Source: Pseudoxanthomonas sp. SL93 (GTDB lineage: Bacteria > Pseudomonadota > Gammaproteobacteria > Xanthomonadales > Xanthomonadaceae). From it: a stretch of 64,000 nucleotides of DNA. The notes under the pieces are model-generated. The model had not been told where the DNA came from and made no database searches. It saw only the letters and a list, made by a program, of their open reading frames with translations. Location: assembly GCF_026625825.1 (NCBI RefSeq), contig NZ_CP113065.1:1426001-1490000 (forward strand). The letters run 5' to 3'. This document shows, piece after piece, positions 43,604-51,823 of the stretch. Numbering within the stretch: the stretch's first letter is position 1; every line of letters begins with the position of its first letter. A program made the translations under genes and the position numbers.

Positions 43604-43608
43604 GGACT

Positions 43609-43694
43609 CGTCATCCCGGCGCAGGCCGGGACCCAGTGACGTGCTGTGCGGATGAAGCGTAAGACGCCGGGCCCCGGCTTGCGCCGGGGTGACG
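43609..43694. repeat. Palindromic repeat pair between fabF and pabB
   Basis: CGTCATCCCGGCGCA (43609-43623) and TGCGCCGGGGTGACG (43680-43694) are inverse copies matching at 14 of 15 positions, separated by 56 bp. Each is itself part of a local hairpin (CCCGGCGCAGGCCGGG; CCCCGGCTTGCGCCGGGG). This is the layout of a REP/BIME-type element. Such units are typically repeated across a genome; here only one pair is seen. Confidence 0.75.
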
Positions 43695-43716
43695 TCGATC
43701 CTGCAGATCCAAGGGA

Positions 43717-44958
43717 TCAGATCCGCTTGAACACCAGCGTGCCGTTGGTGCCGCCGAAGCCGAAGCCGTTCGACACGGCCACGTCGATCTTCTTCTGGCG
43801 CGCGGTGTGCGGCACGTAGTCGAGGTCGCAGCCTTCGCCCGGTTCGTCCAGGTTGATGGTCGGCGGGATGATGCCGTGGTGGATGGCCAGCACGGAGAAG
43901 ATGGCTTCCGCGCCGCCCGCCGCACCCAGCAGGTGGCCGGTCATCGACTTGGTGGAGCTGACCATGATCTTGTACGCGTGGTCGCCCAGCGCGCGCTTCA
44001 TGGCCAGCGTCTCGGCCAGGTCGCCGAGCGGCGTGGACGTGCCGTGCGCGTTGAGGTATTCGACCTGGTCGGGATTGAGGCCGGCATCCTTCAACGCGGA
44101 CACCAGGCAGCGGGCCGGCCCTTCGCCGTTTTCGCTGGGGGCGGTCATGTGGTGCGCATCGGAGCTGGAACCGAAGCCGGCCAGTTCCGCATAGATGCGC
44201 GCGCCACGCGCCTTGGCGTGTTCGTACTCTTCCAGGATCAGCACGCCGGCGCCATCGCCCAGCACGAAGCCGTCGCGGTCCTTGTCCCAGGGGCGCGAGG
44301 CCTTGGTCGGCGCGTCGTTGCGGGTGGACATGGCCTTCATCGAGCAGAAGCCGGCCATCGAGGTCGGCGACGAGCCCAGCTCGGCGCCGCCGGCGACCAT
44401 AACGTCGGCATCGCCGTACTGGATGGCACGCATCGCGACGCCGATGGAATGGTTGGAGGTGGCACAGGCCGAGACCACGGAGAAGCTGGGGCCCTTGATG
44501 CCTTTCAGGATCGACAGCTGGCCGGGCAGCATGTTGATGATGGTGCTGGGCACATAGAACGGCGAGACCTTGCGCGGGCCGCCTTCGTGCAGCTTGATGG
44601 TCTGTTCTTCGATGCCATGGATGCCACCGATGCCCGAACCAACGATGGCACCGATGCGCTCGGCATTGGCTTCGGTGATCTCCAGGCCGGAATCGTCCAG
44701 CGCCATGAACGACGCGGCGATGCCGTAGTGGATGAACGGATCCATCTTCTTCGCGTCCTTCGGCGACACGAAGGTGGCGGGATCGAAGTTGCGGATCTCG
44801 CCCGCGATCTGGGTGGTGTACGCGGAGGCATCGAAGGACTCGACCGGACCGATGCCCGAGCGCCCGTTGACGATGCCGTCCCAACTGGTGGCCATGTCAT
44901 TGCCCAGGGGCGAAACCAGCCCCATACCGGTAACGACGACGCGACGACGCTGGCTCAT
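43717..44958 (-). CDS. fabF: 3-oxoacyl-ACP synthase II
   Basis: A 413-residue condensing enzyme elongating acyl-ACP with malonyl-ACP. The catalytic triad is Cys165 (VSACATS), His305 (NAHGTST) and His342 (GHLLGAAG), with Lys337 in SSTKSMTGH. Length and motifs match FabF rather than FabB. ATG 44958 is chosen; the longer frame runs through the acpP-fabF spacer. It follows acpP by 114 bp with a strong hairpin between them. Confidence 0.96.
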   Translation of the reverse strand: MSQRRRVVVTGMGLVSPLGNDMATSWDGIVNGRSGIGPVESFDASAYTTQIAGEIRNFDPATFVSPKDAKKMDPFIHYGIAASFMALDDSGLEITEANAERIGAIVGSGIGGIHGIEEQTIKLHEGGPRKVSPFYVPSTIINMLPGQLSILKGIKGPSFSVVSACATSNHSIGVAMRAIQYGDADVMVAGGAELGSSPTSMAGFCSMKAMSTRNDAPTKASRPWDKDRDGFVLGDGAGVLILEEYEHAKARGARIYAELAGFGSSSDAHHMTAPSENGEGPARCLVSALKDAGLNPDQVEYLNAHGTSTPLGDLAETLAMKRALGDHAYKIMVSSTKSMTGHLLGAAGGAEAIFSVLAIHHGIIPPTINLDEPGEGCDLDYVPHTARQKKIDVAVSNGFGFGGTNGTLVFKRI

Positions 44959-45025
44959 AGCGGACTCCTGTGGATCTTTGCTGCCGCCGTGCGCAGTACG
45001 CAGGCGGATGGGGGCCGAATACGCG

Positions 45026-45047
45026 CGGGGCCGCATGCGCGGCCCCG
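45026..45047 (-). other. Stable hairpin between acpP and fabF
   Basis: CGGGGCCGC-ATGC-GCGGCCCCG is a perfect 9-bp GC stem with a 4-base loop, 25 bp after the acpP stop. There is no T-run, so it is better read as a partial terminator or an mRNA-stabilising/processing hairpin that lets acpP be made in excess over fabF. Confidence 0.6.
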
Positions 45048-45072
45048 ACACGGTTTACTGCAGTCGCCGGAA

Positions 45073-45312
45073 TTACGCCTTGACGTGTGCCTTGACGTAG
45101 TCGATGGCCTGCTGCACCGAAGTGATCTTCTCGGCTTCCTCGTCCGGAATTTCGCACTCGAACTCTTCTTCCAGCGCCATCACCAGTTCAACGGTATCCA
45201 GCGAGTCGGCGCCCAGGTCATCGACGAACGATGCGCTGGTGGTGACTTCTTCTTCCTTAACGCCGAGTTGTTCGACGACGATTTTCTTGACGCGTTCTTC
45301 GATGCTGCTCAT
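45073..45312 (-). CDS. acpP: Acyl carrier protein
   Basis: A 79-residue acidic four-helix carrier. The phosphopantetheine attachment Ser37 sits in the canonical [18 protein letters not shown]. It carries growing fatty acyl chains for FabF, FabH and FabG encoded around it and donates them to lipid A and phospholipid synthesis. A 158-bp gap to fabG upstream is large enough for its own promoter, although no convincing boxes were found. Confidence 0.98.
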   Translation of the reverse strand: MSSIEERVKKIVVEQLGVKEEEVTTSASFVDDLGADSLDTVELVMALEEEFECEIPDEEAEKITSVQQAIDYVKAHVKA

Positions 45313-45470
45313 GGATTCGCTCCAGACGGAGATTGGGTGACTTGTAGGAGATTGCCACGGTGGATCAATGGCAAACCGGTGGATAGTGTAGTGGAAACCG
45401 CCGGTGACGGGCAGGCCTCGCCAATCACCATTGAATCAAAGACTTACAGCGGCTTCCTGATACGACTTGC

Positions 45471-46214
45471 TTACGGCATGTACATGCCGCCATTGACGTG
45501 CAGGGTTTCGCCGGTGATGTAGCTGGCGGCCGGGCTGGCCAGGAACGCCACCGCATGCGCGATGTCGGCCGGCTCGCCCAGGCGTCCCAGTGCGATCTGC
45601 TGTGCCAGCGCCTGCCTGGATTCTTCCGGCAGGTCCTTGGTCATGTCGGTGGCGATGAAGCCCGGCGCCACGACGTTCACGGTGACACCGCGGCTGCCGA
45701 TTTCCTTCGCCAGCGACTTGGAGAACGCGATGATGCCGGCCTTGGCAGCCGCGTAGTTGGCCTGCCCCGCATTGCCGGTGACGCCAACGACCGAGGCGAT
45801 GTTGATGATGCGCCCCTTGCGCGCCTTCATCATGCCGCGCATCACGGCCTTGGACGTGCGGAACACGCTGGTGAGGTTGGTGTCCAGGATGGCCTGCCAG
45901 TCCTCGTCCTTCATGCGCATCAGCAGGTTGTCGCGGGTGATGCCGGCATTGTTGACCAGGATGGAGATGGGGCCGAACTCCTTGGCGATGCTTTCGATCA
46001 GGGCGTCGACCGCGGCCGCATCGGTGACGTTGAGTTCGCGGCCATGGCCGCCGTTCGCCGCCAGGCGTTCACCGATGGCCTGCGCGCCGGAAGCGGTGGT
46101 CGCGGTGCCGATGACGATGGCGCCCTGGGCGGCCAGTTCGTCGGCGATGGCGGCTCCGATGCCGCGGCTGGCGCCGGTGACTAGCGCGATCTCGCCCTGC
46201 AGTGGCTTGCTCAT
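45471..46214 (-). CDS. fabG: 3-oxoacyl-ACP reductase
   Basis: A 247-residue short-chain dehydrogenase using NADPH to reduce 3-oxoacyl-ACP. The cofactor site is TGASRGIG (13-20), NNAG is at 88-91, and the catalytic residues are Ser141, Tyr154 and Lys158 (YAAAK). Position in the fabD-fabG-acpP-fabF run leaves little doubt about the specific function. ATG 46214 is preferred to the longer frame, which overlaps fabD. Confidence 0.96.
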   Translation of the reverse strand: MSKPLQGEIALVTGASRGIGAAIADELAAQGAIVIGTATTASGAQAIGERLAANGGHGRELNVTDAAAVDALIESIAKEFGPISILVNNAGITRDNLLMRMKDEDWQAILDTNLTSVFRTSKAVMRGMMKARKGRIINIASVVGVTGNAGQANYAAAKAGIIAFSKSLAKEIGSRGVTVNVVAPGFIATDMTKDLPEESRQALAQQIALGRLGEPADIAHAVAFLASPAASYITGETLHVNGGMYMP

Positions 46215-46257
46215 GGAATGTCCTTCAAGGAGATGGGAATGGGGTGATGCCGCGACG

Positions 46258-47199
46258 TCAGGACCAGTCGGCGCGCGCGCCTTCGAAATCACCCACGCCG
46301 CCCAGCGCACGCGCATCCAGCGACTTGTCGATGCGCTTCACCAGGCCGGCGAGCACCTTGCCGGGGCCGCACTCGGCGATGCGCGTGGCACCGTTGCCGG
46401 CGAGCACCTGCACGCATTCTGTCCAGCGCACCGGCAGGTAGAGCTGGCGCACCAGTGCGTCACGGATGGCGTCGACGTCGCCGTGCACTTTCGCGTCGAC
46501 ATTCTGCACCACCGGCAACGAAGGGGCGCTCCACGACAGGCCGGCCATCACTTCGGCCAGGCGATTGGCCGCCTCGCGCATCAGCGGCGTATGCGACGGC
46601 ACGCTGACGGCCAGTTTCACCACCTTGCGCACACCGCGTTCGGTGAGCAGCGCGATCGCGCGATCCACCGCCTCGGTGTCGCCACCGATGACGATCTGGC
46701 CGGGCGAATTGAAGTTGGCGGGAACCACGACCTTGCTGCCCGAGGCTTCCACGCACACGTCGGCGACGAGCGCGTCTTCGGCACCCAGCACGGCGGCCAT
46801 CGCGCCGACGCCCTGTGGCGCGGCATCCTGCATCAGCTGGCCGCGCAAGCGGACCAGGTGCGCACCGTCCTTCAATGACAGGGCGCCTGCCGCGACCAGC
46901 GCGGTGTATTCGCCCAGGCTGTGGCCTGCCAGCTGCACGGGCTGCGCGCCACCCTGCTGTTGCCAGGCGCGCCACACGGCGATGCCGGCGGCGAGCAGCG
47001 CGGGCTGCGTGTATTCGGTGCGGTTGAGCATCTCTTCCGGACCGCCCTGCGACAGCGCCCACAGGTCGACGCCGGCACCCTCGGAGGCTTCCGCGAACGT
47101 GGCGCGCACGACCGGGTGCAGTTCAGACAGTTCGGCCAGCATGCCGACCGATTGCGAACCCTGGCCGGGGAAGACGAAGGCAAGTTGCGTGGCGGTCAC
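46258..47199 (-). CDS. fabD: Malonyl-CoA-ACP transacylase
   Basis: A 313-residue enzyme transferring malonyl from CoA to ACP. The nucleophile is Ser94 in GHSLGEYTAL and the partner is His203 in PSHTPLM; FPGQGSQ (9-15) is the N-terminal signature. No ATG fits the conserved start, so GTG 47199 (VTATQLAFVFPGQGSQ) is chosen; the open frame to 47373 shows no coding character. It is 197 bp downstream of fabH. Confidence 0.95.
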   Translation of the reverse strand: MTATQLAFVFPGQGSQSVGMLAELSELHPVVRATFAEASEGAGVDLWALSQGGPEEMLNRTEYTQPALLAAGIAVWRAWQQQGGAQPVQLAGHSLGEYTALVAAGALSLKDGAHLVRLRGQLMQDAAPQGVGAMAAVLGAEDALVADVCVEASGSKVVVPANFNSPGQIVIGGDTEAVDRAIALLTERGVRKVVKLAVSVPSHTPLMREAANRLAEVMAGLSWSAPSLPVVQNVDAKVHGDVDAIRDALVRQLYLPVRWTECVQVLAGNGATRIAECGPGKVLAGLVKRIDKSLDARALGGVGDFEGARADWS

Positions 47200-47396
47200 T
47201 CGGATACCCGGCAAGAAAAACGAGCGGCGATGATACGGGCGAACATCCGGGATTGTCTGTACCGGGGCGTATGCCGCCGTGAACGCGGTGCGTGCCTGCG
47301 CATCACGCATGCCAATGGAATCCGTTGCACCGGAAACAGGAAAGGCGAGGCCTCCCGGCCCCGCCTTCCGCACATCGTCCTGCAGTGGATCGGCGA

Positions 47397-48392
47397 TCAG
47401 TAACGCAGCAGCACCGAACCCCAGGTGAAACCGCCACCGAAAGCTTCCAGCAGCAGAAGTTGGCCGCGCTGTACGCGCCCGGAACGTACCGCGGTGTCCA
47501 GCGCCAGCGGCACCGAGCCGGATGACGTGTTGCCATGCTTGTCGACGGTGACGATCACCTGGTCCATCGACATGTCCAGCCGCTTGGCGGTGGCTTCGAT
47601 GATGCGCAGGTTGGCCTGGTGCGGAATCAGCCAGTTGAGGTCGTGCTTGTCCAGCCCGTTGGCTTCGAGCGTTTCATCGACGACGGAGTCCAGCGCCTTG
47701 ACGGCGTACTTGAACACGTCGTTGCCCTTCATGTTGATGCGGATGCCGTTGTTGGGCTCGTCGGGCTTGAAGCCGGCCGAAATGCCCACCGGATTCCACA
47801 ACAGCTCTTTCTTGCTGCCGTCGGCATGCAGGTGCGTGCTCAGGATGCCCGTTTCGCTGTCGGCCTTGAGCACGGCGGCACCGGCGCCGTCGCCGAACAG
47901 CACGCAGGTGGTGCGTTCGGTCCAGTCGACGATGCGGCTGAGGGTTTCCGTGCCGATGACCAGCGCGGTCTTGGCGTCACCGCAGCGGATGAACTTGTCG
48001 GCCACGCTGAGTGCGTAGATGAAGCCCGAGCAGGCGGCGTTGACGTCCAGCGCCGCGCAGCCGCCCGCACCCAGCCGCGCCTGGATCAGGCAGGCCGTGG
48101 ACGGGAAGATGAGGTCGGGCGTGGTGGTGCCCACCACGATGAGGTCGATTTCCGACGCATCGACGCCCGCGGCTTCGAGCGCGCGGACGGCGGCGTGGTA
48201 ACCCAGGTCGCCGGCGGTCTCGCCTTCGGCGGCAATGTGGCGCTCACGGATACCGGTACGGGACTGGATCCATTCGTCGCTGGTATCCACCAGCTTGGAC
48301 AGATCCTCGTTGGTCAGCACCTTCTCGGGCAGGTAGCTGCCTGTTCCGGCGATGCGCGCAAAAATGCGCCCCTTGTTACCCGGCTCGCTCAT
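47397..48392 (-). CDS. fabH: 3-oxoacyl-ACP synthase III
   Basis: A 331-residue initiating condensing enzyme joining acetyl-CoA (or another primer) with malonyl-ACP. The catalytic triad is Cys121 ([11 protein letters not shown]), His258 (IPHQANLRI) and Asn288 (KHGNTSSGS). ATG 48392 with GGGAG 5-6 bases upstream is preferred to ATG 48404. plsX, which separates rpmF and fabH in E. coli, is missing: only a hairpin-rich spacer lies between them. Confidence 0.95.
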   Translation of the reverse strand: MSEPGNKGRIFARIAGTGSYLPEKVLTNEDLSKLVDTSDEWIQSRTGIRERHIAAEGETAGDLGYHAAVRALEAAGVDASEIDLIVVGTTTPDLIFPSTACLIQARLGAGGCAALDVNAACSGFIYALSVADKFIRCGDAKTALVIGTETLSRIVDWTERTTCVLFGDGAGAAVLKADSETGILSTHLHADGSKKELLWNPVGISAGFKPDEPNNGIRINMKGNDVFKYAVKALDSVVDETLEANGLDKHDLNWLIPHQANLRIIEATAKRLDMSMDQVIVTVDKHGNTSSGSVPLALDTAVRSGRVQRGQLLLLEAFGGGFTWGSVLLRY

Positions 48393-48408
48393 GCACGCTC
48401 CCATTGCT

Positions 48409-48424
48409 GGCCCCGGACGGGGCC
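48409..48424 (-). other. GC hairpin in fabH leader
   Basis: GGCCCC-GGAC-GGGGCC forms a short perfect stem 17 bp before the fabH start. It may modulate fabH translation or mRNA stability. Confidence 0.4.
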
Positions 48425-48448
48425 CTGGTTGTCATTGACCCTGCGGAT

Positions 48449-48469
48449 GGCGCGCCACAAGGGCGCGCC
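48449..48469 (-). terminator. Hairpin after rpmF
   Basis: GGCGCGCC-ACAAG-GGCGCGCC is a perfect 8-bp stem beginning 8 bp after the rpmF stop codon. No T-run follows, so attenuation between the ribosomal-protein gene and fabH is more likely than full termination. Confidence 0.5.
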
Positions 48470-48476
48470 GCACGGA

Positions 48477-48671
48477 TCAATCTTCCTCGACCTGCGTGGT
48501 CTTGGTGGCGATGACCTTCTTGCCGCGGTAGTAACCATCGGCCGTCACGTGGTGGCGCAGGTGGATCTCGCCAGTGGTGGGGTCGGTGGACAGCTGCTTG
48601 GCGGTCAGGGCGTCATGCGAACGACGCTGACCACGGCGGGACGGGGTGACGCGGGATTTCTGCACAGCCAT
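48477..48671 (-). CDS. rpmF: 50S ribosomal protein L32
   Basis: A 64-residue basic protein with the L32 hallmark N-terminus [21 protein letters not shown] and [14 protein letters not shown]. No zinc-binding cysteines are present, i.e. the cysteine-free form. It follows the YceD-family gene by 81 bp, the usual yceD-rpmF pair, and leads into the fab genes. Confidence 0.97.
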   Translation of the reverse strand: MAVQKSRVTPSRRGQRRSHDALTAKQLSTDPTTGEIHLRHHVTADGYYRGKKVIATKTTQVEED

Positions 48672-48752
48672 GGGATTGCTCCAGCTTTAAACTTGTAATG
48701 AACTGATCTTGAAATGAACCTTCCGGTTCGTCTTGCCAGACCGCCTGGGCGG

Positions 48753-49259
48753 CTAGTTCTTCTTCAGCGAGGTCAGCGCCGCGAACGGGCTGGCCTTGGC
48801 CAATTCTTCTTCCTGCGCCGGCCATTCGCGTTCGACCGCGTCCGACCCCGGCGCCACCGCCACCACAGGCACGGCGAGGACCAGTTCGTCCTCCACCAGC
48901 TCGACGGCGCGCAGCATGCCATCCTCCGGCACCAGCAGCGCCTCGTAGCCGGGCGGGAGCGCGGATTCCTCCGCCTCGTCCCGCACCAGGCCCAGTCGCT
49001 GGGTGATGCTGACCGGCAACACGAACCGCTGCAGGCTGCGCTGGCAGACCAGCGGCAGGCCGGCATCGATCTGCAGCTCGACGTAGGGCACCTGCAGCGC
49101 ATCCCGATCAAACTCGATCGTGTAGCGCACTTCGCCCTCGGCATCGACCAGAAGGCCCTGCAGGCGCGTCATGGCGGACAACGGCAGGCGACCTTCGAAA
49201 CTGCGCCGGGCCGCGACCATGCGCCAAGCATCCAACATCTCGGGCGTATTCGCGGACAT
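48753..49259 (-). CDS. yceD: YceD/DUF177 family protein
   Basis: A 168-residue protein of the YceD family, encoded upstream of rpmF in most bacteria and linked to 23S rRNA/large-subunit biogenesis. It has the N-terminal MSANTPEMLDAWRMVAARRSFEGRLPLS, a central VDAEGEVRYTIEFDRDA block, and the family-typical C-terminal SPFAALTSLKKN. One Cys (LVCQRSLQRF) remains of the motif. ATG 49259 is favoured because the additional N-terminal residues of the longer frame overlap the maf leader. It is divergent from maf. Confidence 0.9.
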   Translation of the reverse strand: MSANTPEMLDAWRMVAARRSFEGRLPLSAMTRLQGLLVDAEGEVRYTIEFDRDALQVPYVELQIDAGLPLVCQRSLQRFVLPVSITQRLGLVRDEAEESALPPGYEALLVPEDGMLRAVELVEDELVLAVPVVAVAPGSDAVEREWPAQEEELAKASPFAALTSLKKN

Positions 49260-49381
49260 AAGCCGCTGAATGTTAAGGAGTGAACGCCGAGCTGTCAAAC
49301 GGATTCAAGGCCGCAGGATGCTTGCCCGCCGTCCCCGTACCCGGCAGACTCCCCGCCCCTGCCCCGCCCGACCCCCTGACG

Positions 49382-49951
49382 ATGCCCCTGCTGCTTGCCT
49401 CCACCTCCCGTTACCGCCGCGAACTGCTGGAACGCCTGCGCCTGCCGTTCCATATCGCGCGTCCGGACGTGGACGAGACGCCGCATCCCGACGAAACCAT
49501 CCCTGCCCTGGCGGCCCGCCTGGCCCGGGCCAAGGCCGGGGCCATCGCCCAGCAGCAGCCGGAGGCCTGGGTGATCGGTTCGGACCAGGCGGCGGAGCTG
49601 GACGGCCAACCGCTGGGCAAGCCCGGCCAGCGCGATGCCGCCATCGCCCAGCTGACGGCCATGTCGGGGCGCGAGGTGCATTTTCACACGGCGGTCTGCC
49701 TGCTGCGCGAGGGGCAGGTGCTGGAGGCGCTGGACACCACGACGGTCCGTTTCCGGACCCTGACCGCGGGCGAAATCGAGCGTTACGTGGACGCCGAGCA
49801 GCCGTTCGACTGCGCGGGCAGCTTCAAGGCCGAAGGCCTGGGCATCGCGCTTTTCGAGGCCATCGAGTCGACGGATCCGTCCGCGCTGGTCGGCCTGCCG
49901 CTGATCGCCCTGGCCCGGATGCTGCGCGAGGCCGGGTTCGAGCTGCCCTGA
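49382..49951 (+). CDS. Maf-family nucleotide pyrophosphatase (YceF type)
   Basis: A 189-residue Maf/HAM1-like protein that hydrolyses non-canonical or methylated nucleotides; the YceF subgroup prefers 7-methyl-GTP. Motifs are LLLASTSRYRRELLERL (N-terminal), RPDVDETPHPDE, VIGSDQAAELDGQPLGKPG with the catalytic Asp, and DCAGSFKAEGLGIALFEAIES. The SDQ and location beside yceD-rpmF point to the YceF group. ATG 49382 is chosen by homology; the longer frame from 49280 adds a Pro-rich segment. It converges with the glycosyltransferase (4-bp gap). Confidence 0.9.
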   Translation: MPLLLASTSRYRRELLERLRLPFHIARPDVDETPHPDETIPALAARLARAKAGAIAQQQPEAWVIGSDQAAELDGQPLGKPGQRDAAIAQLTAMSGREVHFHTAVCLLREGQVLEALDTTTVRFRTLTAGEIERYVDAEQPFDCAGSFKAEGLGIALFEAIESTDPSALVGLPLIALARMLREAGFELP

Positions 49952-49955
49952 GCGG

Positions 49956-51797
49956 CTACTCCAGCACGACCACCTGCTCGGCCCACTGCTCCACGCTGCC
50001 ATCACCACCGGTGATGCGCAGCCCCAGCCAATGACGCCCGGCATCCCACCCGCCGGCATCGACCTCCGCCCTGAACTGGACCCGCGGCATGCGCGGATCG
50101 CGTGAGCCGTGCTTCAGGAAACCGCGCAGCCAATCATTCGCGCCGGCGTCCTCCGCCTGTGCAACGACCCGGCCGTCCAGCGTTACCTCCACCTTGCGCA
50201 CGCCGGCCACGTCCTTGACTGCCCAGCCACTGACGGTAAAACGCCTGGCCACGCGCGCGCCGATCACGGGCGCGTCGATGTTGGCCACGACGGGCGTGAT
50301 GCAGTCGCCCTCTTCAGGCTCCGCAGGCAACGCGAACAGCAGGAAACGTCGCGCGCCATGGTCGATGTTGACGACCTCGGCGGACGGCAGCGGACCGACG
50401 ACACGACACAGCTGCTGGTAGTGCGCGAGCAGCGCACTGAACTTCACGTCTGTCGCACCCACCACCAGCAATGCGGGTGTCGTGCGCCGGCCATCGTGCT
50501 GCAATTTCCACAGCTGCAGTTGCGGGGCACGCCCGTGCTTGTGGTTGAGGGGATGGTCCAGCACCGGGATGCCGGCATCGCCCAGCGCGAAGCCCAGCGC
50601 TGCCCCGGTCTTGAAGCTGTCGGCGATCACCACCGTGTCTTCGGGCAAACGGGCACGCGCGCGTCGCACTTCCGTTGCCAGGCGGTCCCAGCCCGAGAAG
50701 TTGGAGGGGTAGTACTTGTCGCCGGCGAGCTGCGCACGGACAGCCGGCATCGACACCGCCAGGTAATACCCCAGCATCAGCAACGCACCCGCGCCGGCCA
50801 GGCCCCACGCGGCCCGGCGTGCGACCGTTGACCATTCGCGCAACAGCAGCGGCACGACGGCGAGCAATGCCAGGTAGCCCGGCAGCGGCCAGTGGAAACT
50901 GACACGCTCGTTGTCCGCGAAGAAGCCAAGCGCGAAAAACCCGAACGTGGATATCGCGCCGAGCAGCGCGAAATAACGCCACTGTGGCAACGACACGCCG
51001 CCGCCACGCAACCCGCGCACCGAGACCTGCAGCATCGCCCAGAACAGCAGCGGCGTCGCCATCGCGGCCTGGATCAACACGAAGCGGAAACCATCCACAT
51101 GGAACGCCCACGGGTGACGGTCCAGCAACTGGAAGCGCAGGCCGGCGTCGGCATACTCCAGGTTCCAGGCCAGCAACGGGGCCCAGGCGGCGATGCCCGC
51201 CGCCAGCGCCACCCACACCCGCGCATCACGCAATACCGCACGGCCCTGCGGCAACCACAGCAGCGCCAGCAGGCCGACGCCGATCACCCCGACGAAGCGG
51301 TAATGACTCAGCGCCCCGATCACCAGACCCAGCGCCAGCTCGGCCGCCGACATCGCATCCACCTGGCGCAGCAGGCGCGCGCCCGCATCGGCGCACAGCA
51401 CCGTCGCCACCGCCATCGGCACGTCCGGCAGCGCCAGCAGGCCCAGGGTGCCCGACAGCGGCATCAGCACGACCAGCATGCCCGCCTGCCATCCCATCGT
51501 GGCGCCGAACCAATGAGCCGAGGTACGCACCACCAGCCAGGGCAGCGCTGCCGCCAGCAGCAGGAACGGCGCGCGCAATGCGAGGACATGGTCGCCGCCC
51601 ACGACGGTGCCGAGGCGGGTCAGCCATGCCGTCAATCCCGGCAGGTCAGAGTACGCCGCCGCCAGGTGCCGTCCTTCCTGCCAGTAGAACGCCTCATCGA
51701 CGAACAGCGGCAGGCGCGCGGCAACCACGACCTTGATCACGGTTGCCACTGCCCATAGTGCGATGAACCATTGCCTGGCGCGTTGTTCGTCCTGCAT
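49956..51797 (-). CDS. GT-C fold (GT39/ArnT-like) membrane glycosyltransferase
   Basis: A 613-residue polytopic protein with about 11 hydrophobic segments in residues 10-370 and a soluble C-terminal region. The first loop carries the catalytic acidic pair of GT-C enzymes (LPLFVDEAFYWQEG, near 30-43), and the PMT-type AYSDLPGLTAWLTRLG follows. These enzymes move a sugar from a lipid-phosphate donor to an acceptor in the periplasm, e.g. lipid A or surface glycans. Acceptor and sugar are unknown. A C-terminal beta domain (ARRFTVSGWAVKDVAGVRKVEVTLDG) is an unusual addition. It is divergent from moxR with 26 bp between the chosen starts. Confidence 0.82.
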   Translation of the reverse strand: MQDEQRARQWFIALWAVATVIKVVVAARLPLFVDEAFYWQEGRHLAAAYSDLPGLTAWLTRLGTVVGGDHVLALRAPFLLLAAALPWLVVRTSAHWFGATMGWQAGMLVVLMPLSGTLGLLALPDVPMAVATVLCADAGARLLRQVDAMSAAELALGLVIGALSHYRFVGVIGVGLLALLWLPQGRAVLRDARVWVALAAGIAAWAPLLAWNLEYADAGLRFQLLDRHPWAFHVDGFRFVLIQAAMATPLLFWAMLQVSVRGLRGGGVSLPQWRYFALLGAISTFGFFALGFFADNERVSFHWPLPGYLALLAVVPLLLREWSTVARRAAWGLAGAGALLMLGYYLAVSMPAVRAQLAGDKYYPSNFSGWDRLATEVRRARARLPEDTVVIADSFKTGAALGFALGDAGIPVLDHPLNHKHGRAPQLQLWKLQHDGRRTTPALLVVGATDVKFSALLAHYQQLCRVVGPLPSAEVVNIDHGARRFLLFALPAEPEEGDCITPVVANIDAPVIGARVARRFTVSGWAVKDVAGVRKVEVTLDGRVVAQAEDAGANDWLRGFLKHGSRDPRMPRVQFRAEVDAGGWDAGRHWLGLRITGGDGSVEQWAEQVVVLE

Positions 51798-51823
51798 CTC
51801 GCTACACTTCCCTGGAAACCGAT

